Part shown: piece by piece, positions 57,090-64,000 of the stretch
Layout of the letters: the number at the start of each line of letters is the position of its first letter
Position numbering within the stretch: position 1 is the first letter of the stretch
Assembly: GCA_001949185.1 (NCBI GenBank)
Contig: BDGG01000003.1
Location: forward strand, 859,502-923,501
Reading direction: 5' to 3'
Source: Ramazzottius varieornatus
Lineage: Eukaryota; Tardigrada; Eutardigrada; Parachela; Ramazzottiidae
Length of the DNA stretch: 64,000 bases
Notes under the pieces: model-generated
The model's database searches: none
Seen by the model: only the letters and a program-made list of their open reading frames with translations
Told to the model about the DNA's origin: nothing
Program-made: the position numbers and the translations under genes

Positions 57090-59330
57090 CAGGCGTACGC
57101 GTAAAGTAGCGGTGTAATTTATAAGCTGAAACTAGTAACACGTCCACAGTTAGTACTTTAATTTATCCTTCTCAGATTTTTCTGTATCTACCTGCACCGT
57201 TGACGATACCTGAAAGCAAATCAAGATTAAATTATGACTACTGTAGATACATCCTATATCCGAGAGACGTCGGTGGCCTGCTTTGTGGTAATGGGAAAAA
57301 GTACCGCATTCCCTGACAGGCCGGAGAGGTCGTTTTGAGCTTCGGCCGAAAGAAGCCGTTGCTTCACAGGTTCCAATTACTGTTCTGCTTGGTCGAGCAT
57401 TATTGTTCTGTTCAACCATGCATACTTTGCAAACCGCGCACCAGATGTACATGTAAAACGCCAGCGTGCTTTGTAATTACTGTAGATGACGGAATTTTGC
57501 AACGGTTTGTTTACGAAAATACAACAAAGGCCGACGTTCCGACTAATTCATTATACAAGACCTGAAAATCGCGAGGTACAGTATCAATAGTGCCCTTGAT
57601 CTGTCAAATTTGATAGAGTGCTACGGCTCTGTTCTTTCTATTTAAGTTTGACACCCCCATCACAATAAGAATGCAGCTAATGTCATCTGCAGGGTCGTGT
57701 GGGTGCCTGAGGTGATCTTACTCCTCCGCTGTTTTGTGTTGAACTACGAGAGAGTGCGTGACCACAGAGGATCAGTGCTGGCGCAAACAAAAAAGTTTCG
57801 CGGTAGCAGCGAGAACTCGAATGTACGGCCCTTCAAATTAGTCGAGCCATCAGTCTGGGTCGACCAGAAAGAGATGAATTGTCAGTTTCTCCATGCATTT
57901 GGTCCAGTGCAACGTACGTACATGCGGTTTACCTCCTTTCGGCTTATGTAGGTTGTCACTCCCCGTTCCCAACTGCTAACACGAAAAGTAAAAAATAATT
58001 GTTTGCGGCAAAATTGGATTTTTCGCAAGTCTCGGAAACGTGGGTATATAACGATAGGTCTTGGACAGCGCAAACGCACTCTTTCACTCGTCTAGCACCA
58101 CGAACAACCCTTGAACACGTTCAGGCAATTATGAGGAAACTTGGGTAATTCTGGAAATTTCAGATAAAATTGGCCAATTGTAGTGAAAATTGACCATTGC
58201 CCGAAGTCAATTGCCTTAAAATGTCTTTTCTGCTCTCGAGTCTGTAAAGCCTACTCTCGAGTCTGTAATTGGCGGTTAGTTCCTCATGTGTTAGAACTTA
58301 GATACGTACAGTGTGTAGCTTTCTTCCCATTAGTCGTGAGTGAGGCAAAACTGCGTGTTTCCAAAGTCTCGGAAACGGGAGCGGAAATGCGCGAGTTTTG
58401 CGGGGTAGGTTTGTAGGCAAACTTTGCCGCCTGACTAGGCTGAAATTCATGGTTTTCTGTCTGGGTAGTCTCTGTCTGTTGATATCCGCGACACTAATAG
58501 TTATCAAGAAGCCTATACGTGAAACGGTATCTCGCAACGTGAGGCACTGTGCAGACAGAGATCAGCTGAGAAATGAAAATTGAGATTTTGAGTCAAGTGT
58601 GCAGAGAATAATTTGTTTTCGCTTTCAAGATAAGCTACTCGAGGGCTGCTTATCTTGAAAGCGAAACTTTGTAATCCACTTTCAAGATCAACATAATCAA
58701 CGGAGTCTTACGGCCTGTCGTGAGGAGGACTATTGCTAGTTCATCTTGTTCTGGGCCCTACGGGCCTACGTTTTCTGGCTTTGGTTCGACGGTCTGCTAA
58801 GAGTTTACCACATAGCATAGTCGCAGCCAGAACGGACATTTTTTTCTGGACAGACTGAGACCTAAAACCCTTATACAACAACAAATTTCTCCAGCTAGTG
58901 GATATAATGCCCTGTCACCCCACCCGAGCGAGACCGGCGCTGTAGATGTTCCAACTGCTCCCCTACTCGAATCAGCATATTATTCTGTCTAATTACGCAC
59001 AGCATACTTTACATACCGTACATCAGGTGTTTGAACGCCGGGAGCTTCCGTGCTTGACATTTACAGTGTAATACCACAGCATTTATTTACGCAGGCGAAG
59101 CAAAGCTTAGCGCTCCGACTGATTCATACTACATCCCGGACGAGCGTATGCGCTGCGCAGTCATGCGAAAACTTCCTTCGGGGAACGGAAGTAGCTGTGG
59201 GTGGATGCGAACACACATCCCACTGAAACAATTAGATGGATGCTGGAAAACGTAAAATATCATCTTTTAGCCCAACCTTTTAGCCGACAAGGCAGAAGCA
59301 AATTCGAACTGTCTTTTAACGTGCGCCCTG
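57090..59330. other. Interval without a recognisable gene
   Basis: Frames of up to 100 codons occur with no splice logic or domain. The only structured element is the perfect hairpin at 58617-58666. The right end probably holds the promoter of the GPCR gene. Confidence 0.4.
58617..58666. repeat. Perfect 19-bp inverted repeat, 12-nt loop
   Basis: TTTCGCTTTCAAGATAAGC (58617-58635) and its exact reverse complement (58648-58666) surround TACTCGAGGGCT. It is not close to any called gene. Confidence 0.85.
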
Positions 59331-59338
59331 AAGTAACA

Positions 59339-60352
59339 ATGAACAAATCCCACATTGTTCTGGCGTTGTCCAATTCGACGCACGACTTGCTACCTGCATT
59401 GCCTGCTATCAGTTTTCTTTGGTGGTTTCTTGCTCTTACAATCTTCTTTGGATCAGTCCTACCAATCGCCGTCATTTTAAAAACGCCTGCTCTTCGCACT
59501 GTTTTCGTCACCTACGTGCTGAATATCTTACTCGCCGAACTGATCGTGGTAGTTTATATGGTCTTATTTGCTCTGGAAACCAGCTACGGTCCTCGGATTA
59601 TAGGATTCGTCCTATGTCCATTAGTCGATTCGATATATGATCTGTGTACTCTAGTCATTGGCTGGACTGAACTTATCATCAGCGTGACGCGTGCATGGGC
59701 GCTGTTGTTCCCGTTACATTTTCGACGCCGTCGGAAAACTTCGATGGCAACCTACATTTGTTGCGGGTTATGGTTAGTTTCAGCGGCGATTGTTGTACCA
59801 TATGCTGCACTGAACTTTGTAACGAGCTGGACTAGCAGAAAACTGATGAATCGATGCGTGGGTATTTCGCCTGTCCAACACCCACTGTATACACAAATTC
59901 TCGCGACTTCTGCGATCATACCTCCAGTTTGCATTTTGCTCCTGTACCCATTGATATGCAAAAAGTACCTCGATGTGCGAAAAGTTCGAACTGGATTGGA
60001 GGCACGGTGCCAACCAGCGGTAGATAAAGCTGATCTTCCGGCACGCATTACCCGACACGAGTACGAGAGCTTCCTGGTTTTGACATGGATTACGCTGTGC
60101 GTGGTTCTATTTTGGATTCCAGCTTCAGTATACCAAGTATTAGCTCGTGTTTTGGACCTGCCGGCCACATACGAACGCATTGGAGGAACCTGGGTCGTGC
60201 TCTGGTCTTTAATGCATGCCTGTCTCGAGCCATACGTCTTCATGTTAACTATTCGTCCGCTTCGTCAAGAAATTTCGATCCTTCTTCGCAAACTTGTAGT
60301 TCAGTATCTTGGGCCGTTCAGATGCAGTAGTTCGCTGACTCACCGCCCCTGA
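59339..60352 (+). CDS. Orphan rhodopsin-like GPCR, intronless
   Basis: One uninterrupted frame; the ATG at 59339 gives 337 aa (MNKSHIVLALSNSTHDLLPA) with two N-glycosylation sites before TM1. The frame is open further upstream and another ATG exists near 59240. Seven hydrophobic segments follow. TM2 has LNILLAELIVVV (Glu near the usual Asp position). A Cys before TM3 (VLCPLVD) can pair with one in loop 2 (NRCVGIS). TM3 ends VTRAWALLFP, with R-A-W for D-R-Y. TM7 has LEPYVFML in place of N-P-x-x-Y. Altered D-R-Y and N-P-x-x-Y motifs are typical of expanded lineage-specific receptors. Ligand unknown. A related pseudogene lies 3 kb downstream. Confidence 0.85.
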   Translation: MNKSHIVLALSNSTHDLLPALPAISFLWWFLALTIFFGSVLPIAVILKTPALRTVFVTYVLNILLAELIVVVYMVLFALETSYGPRIIGFVLCPLVDSIYDLCTLVIGWTELIISVTRAWALLFPLHFRRRRKTSMATYICCGLWLVSAAIVVPYAALNFVTSWTSRKLMNRCVGISPVQHPLYTQILATSAIIPPVCILLLYPLICKKYLDVRKVRTGLEARCQPAVDKADLPARITRHEYESFLVLTWITLCVVLFWIPASVYQVLARVLDLPATYERIGGTWVVLWSLMHACLEPYVFMLTIRPLRQEISILLRKLVVQYLGPFRCSSSLTHRP

Positions 60353-60420
60353 AAACACCTCTAAAACTTAGCAACGAAGCATTTGTCATGTTTTGACAAC
60401 TCGTCCATCATCTGATCGCC

Positions 60421-60545
60421 TACTGTAATGCTTCAGGAGCTTCTCGAATGACGTCAAAGTAAGAGTATGCAGTCTGCGTCATCATACTTGTAAACTCTAC
60501 GCGCACTGTGACGTCGCTTCGCGAAGTTAATTAGGCATTTCAGTA
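60421..60545. mobile_element. 125-bp TACTGTAATG MITE, copy B
   Basis: TACTGTAATGCTTCAGGAGC at the left and the reverse complement of ...AATTAGGCATTTCAGTA at the right, with TA ends and exactly 125 bp like copy A at 34311. It lies about 70 nt after the GPCR stop. Confidence 0.8.
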
Positions 60546-60587
60546 CGTGTTCGGTAATGGCATGGTGGAAATCAGAGGGAACTGCGT

Positions 60588-61203
60588 GATATTGGACCTG
60601 TTTCGCAAGGTATGTTTCGGCGTGCACAGCATAAGTATAGGTTTTATGCTGTGTAGTTATCCACGGCTTGTGTTCTGCCTAATATCGCTGCATAGAATTT
60701 GAAATTCTGTGAAAGCTGAGTTGATTGTCCTGTGTACCAGTTTGGTCGAAATTTGAAATCTTGGTGGAGTGGAGCGCGATCAGACCAATCAGCGAAGTGG
60801 ACCTGGCGCGTCAAGTGGTCCGAGCGACTCGCCTCTTCCACACTGCGCCACTTGACCTCCGCTCTCATTTCTTCTGGAAGTCCGTATTGTTTTCGACCGC
60901 AACAAGCATTGTAGTTAGGAAAAGATAACTGTCTTCTCGAAACTATCGCAAGAAAAGGCGAAGGAAGTCCGGGCTTCCTCCAGTAGAGGTCCGAATGACA
61001 GGCCCCCAAATTTCGATACCTTGCTAAACTCGCGCGGCTTAATATTCCTTTATGCTAATATTCCGTGCCGGAAGTGAGCAAAACTGCGAAACGGTTTCTG
61101 CACAGGAACTGACACAACATAAAATCATGAGATTCTATGCTGTGTCAGTGCTGATTTTTTCTATTCACAGCCGAAATATGACTTGCGAAACAGGTCCATT
61201 ATC
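60588..61203. mobile_element. 616-bp inverted-repeat element
   Basis: TATTGGACCTGTTTCGCAAG near 60589 matches the reverse complement of CTTGCGAAACAGGTCCATTA at about 61182-61201. The similarity continues inward for about 90 bp with gaps (TATTTCGGC, CACAGCATA). No coding potential seen. Exact ends and target duplication are unclear. Confidence 0.55.
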
Positions 61204-61204
61204 T

Positions 61205-61983
61205 GGAGAGAAAACCAATGAAGACCATCAATTACATCTTATCTTCAGCCAATTCAATGATCCAAACGGCTTGGTTGGCACAGAACAGAGCAGTACTGCG
61301 AGAGAGCGATCGAACTCTGGTTAGGTCAGACTTCTCTCCGAACGCTAGAACCCATGAAAAAGAAGCCGTGGGTTCGGAACGCATTATGGAATTTTGGGTA
61401 TATAGAGTTGTCTGTACTATGGGCTTACTGAACTGCACGTCTGTGCGCGTCTCACATGCTCACTTGTTTTCGGCAATCAATCGATCAACCAGCCAAGATT
61501 CACTGCTGATTGCTTGATTGACTTAAAACCGTTTTAAAATCTTCTTCGATTGATTGCTTGGTTTTCCTCGCTTTTTCGTCGATTTTTGCTCGATTGATTT
61601 TAAACTGACCTTCTCAGAATTTCGATGATCCGGTCCACCCGAACTGGTGATTGGGACGGCTGACTCGATTCGGTCTTCCCTTAAGTCGAGTCGTTCCAGA
61701 AGTCCGGCGCGGGCCCGGTCGGCTCACCCTAGCGAAAGATAGCCGACTGACAGGCTGTCATGTCAGGTGGAGATCCGACACGACAGTGTGAGGGTCAGCC
61801 GCGGCATGTGCAAAACAATGTCCATTTTCATGGCTCTTTAGTCATCCGGTTCAGCCGAGACTTCCGGCGATCTGTCCCGGAGCCACAACTTTTTCCGGTT
61901 CCCTCTTTCGGTCCTGTCTCGCTCATCTCAACAGTGGGCTTGTCCTGATGTCAGCAGACCACCTGAAAGCAAAAACATCCAGC
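61205..61983. other. Interval without a recognisable gene
   Basis: The stretch 61480-61610 is rich in repeated ATTGATT/GATTGCTTG strings, a degenerate low-complexity region. No supported coding sequence. Confidence 0.4.
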
Positions 61984-62131
61984 TACTGTAAATATTCGAT
62001 GCTATCGCGCAGCACGTCATCGTACACGTGAAGTACACCTCGGTCCGGTTTCACGGCCTACACAACTCCGTGCGGGGGTGCACCGTCACTTACGTGTACG
62101 TTCTGCTCGATAGCATCGAACATTTACAGTA
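61984..62131. mobile_element. 148-bp TACTGTAAAT MITE, intact copy
   Basis: TACTGTAAATATTCGATGCT at the left and the reverse complement of AGCATCGAACATTTACAGTA at the right; the arms run about 45 bp and TA is at both ends. The centre contains GGTCCGGTTTCACGG. A diverged second copy starts at 63396. Confidence 0.85.
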
Positions 62132-62846
62132 TGAAAGAATGTAGCTTTTCATGTCCGCTACAATATGAGCCTTCCCCGTAAATATTGATATTCTTTGTTC
62201 ACCGTAGATCTATGCAGTTAAAGAAGAATCTTGTGCTTCTTCGTTCCGTTAAGAATCTCAAATATTTGAAGAGAAGACGTCTTTCGTTCTTTACTTTCAA
62301 TTTTTTTACGAGTAGATGCTTAAATATTGAAAAATCAATGAACAAGCAAATGCTAAACATCGTCATTGCTGTATTTCGACGATGAAATCTTGCTAGCTAT
62401 CCCTAATTACCGTTAGTCCCCAGTGGAAAATTCAAAAAGTTATCTGGGCTTTGCATACCGTCAGGTACAGCTTGCAACACCCCAGAGACGTAGAATGCCG
62501 GAGCACGGGAGCAGTATCTGGCGCAGCAAAGTCACCTTCTCTGTCAATCGGCTGTTCCCCCAGATCTCCTTCCAAATCTCGCAACGTTTGGAAGATGATA
62601 GGAATAAAAGAGAGCAGGGACGAGGACCATGATGAGCGAGGGAAGGTGAGGAAGGCGGACGGTAGCCTGAGCTGACGGGTGCAGTAAACTCAAGACGAAA
62701 TTCTATCGTCTGGAAGTTAACAAGTCCAAAATTTTGTGCTTGCATCGGCCACTTACACACGGACGCACGGCATGCGCATGACCAATTATGCACCGGTTGA
62801 GAAAAGCGCACTCTGGGTAAGTACCCGACGGAAGCTCAGTACTTTG

Positions 62847-63390
62847 CTAGGTACTATTTTCCCTTGGAAAACAGAAGAAGCTGGAGAGAGCCAGCAAGTA
62901 CGCTACTGCTCTATCCACAGCTTCCTTCCTGTAGACCACACCCTTCTGTTCTGTGACGTCAAAGTTCGCCGGAAGACGCAAAACATCCGGAAAACATTGG
63001 AAGACACGTCTGTTCATTGGCTGGCTAGCTATTCGACCTCGGTACCCTACGTGATCGCGTACACCGAGTTCGTCGTCAGCTTCCAGCGCGCCTGGGCTTC
63101 GTTGCGTCCGAAATTCTTTCGCCAACACCACCATTTGAAAACAGCTGCCAGAGCTTCCATCGCGATATTGATTGGCTCAGTGATATTTCTGCTGCAGTGC
63201 GCAATCATCAGCTGCAAAATGTTTGAGGAAAGCGGGCAGCTGGCAAAAGAATGCGTTGGTTTGTCTTTCCGCTTACAGCCACGTCACCAAGGCTATTGTG
63301 CTCGCTGTGGCTTTCCCGGCTGTATCCATCGTGGTGATCTATCCTGTTTCATACAAAAAGCACTCCCGCTTTCGACAAGTGCATACTGAT
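62847..63390 (+). pseudogene. GPCR pseudogene related to the 59.3-kb receptor
   Basis: The frame beginning upstream of 62960 reads a TM3-like end (YVIAYTEFVVSFQRAWASLR, matching VTRAWALLFP of the intact gene), a TM4 (AARASIAILIGSVIFLLQCA) and a loop-2 Cys (KECVGLS). TM5 and the following basic loop continue only in the next frame (SHVTKAIVLAVAFPAVSIVV, IYPVSYKKHSRF), so there is a frameshift near 63270. TM1-2 are not recognisable, and TM6-7 are missing where a MITE begins at 63396. No intact receptor can be made from this locus. Confidence 0.75.
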
Positions 63391-63395
63391 TTTAT

Positions 63396-64000
63396 CACTG
63401 TAAATATCCCTGCATCCGCGCAGTACGTCATCAATCAAGTGGAGTAAACGCACGGCGGGTAATTATGGGACACTAAAAATTATGGGACAGGCCTTTTCGC
63501 TATGGCGGCACGGGCAGGTGGTTTTTACTTCAAGTAAAAACCAGCACTGAAGGCTGCTTTGCTGTACGTACGTGCTGAATAGCAAAAAGCAAGTCCTTCC
63601 TTGCTTTTTCAGTGTACGGTCGAGGTCGACTGGTTTTGAAGGACTGGGACCTTATGGAAATAACGGTTACAGAGACGATTAAAGCTCGAGAGCGTCTCTG
63701 GAAGAAAGCAAATGAACTGTCGGCAGCCTCGAAGCACAAAAGTCAAACAGCTGATCGGCTGATGGGCACTGTCCATGATAATATTCTAAGGTTAACTTTC
63801 ACTGCGTTACGTCATATGCTCGATTTTTATTTCTGGTTTGCATTCAAGATGTAAATTTGCCGTCATTTCCTCCTGTCCCATAATTTTTGGTGTCTCATAA
63901 TTACCCGCCGTGCGTGTACAGCCCAGGTCCGGTTTCATGGATTGCGCAACTCCCTACGGGGTGCATTTCACGTAGGTGTATGTACTGCGAGGATGCAGCG
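63396..64000. mobile_element. TACTGTAAAT MITE, copy 2, split by a nested element
   Basis: CACTGTAAATATCCCTGCAT... up to GTGGAGTA (63446), then from 63917 TACAGCCCAGGTCCGGTTTC... to the window end, aligns along its whole visible length with the 148-bp copy at 61984. Its right end is cut by the window. The 470 bp between the two parts is a separate insertion. Confidence 0.8.
63447..63916. mobile_element. 470-bp TA-inserting element nested in a MITE
   Basis: About 45-bp terminal repeats (ACGCACGGCGGGTAATTATG, then GGACAC and AAAAATTATGGGACAGG) differ by about three bases. TA is duplicated at 63445-63446 and 63917-63918. An 80-codon frame inside (63612-63854, no ATG start) has no transposase motif. 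Short hairpins lie in the centre (for example around TTTTTACTTCAAGTAAAAA). Non-autonomous, Tc1/mariner-type by its target site. Confidence 0.88.

Noticed and set aside
1-64000. CRISPR arrays, prokaryotic operons or phage genes
   Set aside because: None seen; short tandem repeats are few and lack spacers, and the gene structure is eukaryotic throughout.

Overview
The window looks like compact genomic DNA of an invertebrate animal. Genes are dense on both strands, introns are short (mostly 50-300 nt) with GT..AG ends, and most exon chains rejoin in phase. The content is metazoan: Na,K-ATPase alpha, an NKCC-type SLC12 transporter, XK-related, NDRG and SMU1 genes, a Regnase-type RNase, a membrane RING E3, a peritrophin-type secreted protein and an orphan GPCR. 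A small-genome ecdysozoan such as a tardigrade fits, but that placement is inference. All exon borders were read by eye from splice signals, phase continuity and family resemblance.

Layout. 1-7.6 kb: mostly non-coding, with a 494-bp inverted-repeat element, one long minus ORF and a possible first exon. 7.6-10.1 kb (+): an XK-related gene, then a small two-exon gene 48 nt downstream. 10.5-13.6 kb (-): an unrecognised gene of about 12 exons with an acidic middle. 14.5-16.6 kb (-): the 5' exons of GUF1 (mitochondrial EF4/LepA), interrupted by a DNA transposon with TAA target duplications; the rest of GUF1 is not found. 17.0-19.0 kb (+): a Regnase/N4BP1-like NYN ribonuclease. 19.4-21.5 kb (+): a protein made of three tandem repeats. 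21.8-24.3 kb (-): a complete SMU1. 25.9-27.8 kb (+): a coiled-coil protein. 29.0-30.5 kb (-): a four-TM protein. 31.7-35.0 kb (-): the 5' exons of a Cys-loop-channel-like gene and unassigned exons. 37.3-40.2 kb (-): a complete NDRG gene. 41.9-42.7 kb (+): a chitin-binding protein. 43.4-48.9 kb (-): a complete NKCC-like gene. 49.8-52.1 kb (+): a TRC8/RNF139-like RING E3. 52.8-57.1 kb (+): a complete Na,K-ATPase alpha. 59.3-60.4 kb (+): an intronless GPCR. 62.9-63.4 kb (+): a related GPCR pseudogene running into nested mobile elements.

Most notable. The Na,K-ATPase keeps its catalytic motifs but changes three near-invariant cation-site residues (equivalents of N324, N776 and D926). One of these, Asn to Lys in M5, is the change known from the brine-shrimp low-stoichiometry pump. 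An NKCC-type cotransporter lies a few kb away on the opposite strand, so two ion-balance genes are close neighbours. The window is also rich in TA-flanked inverted-repeat elements, including a 470-bp element inserted in an older one whose empty site can be read from a sister copy 1.4 kb away.
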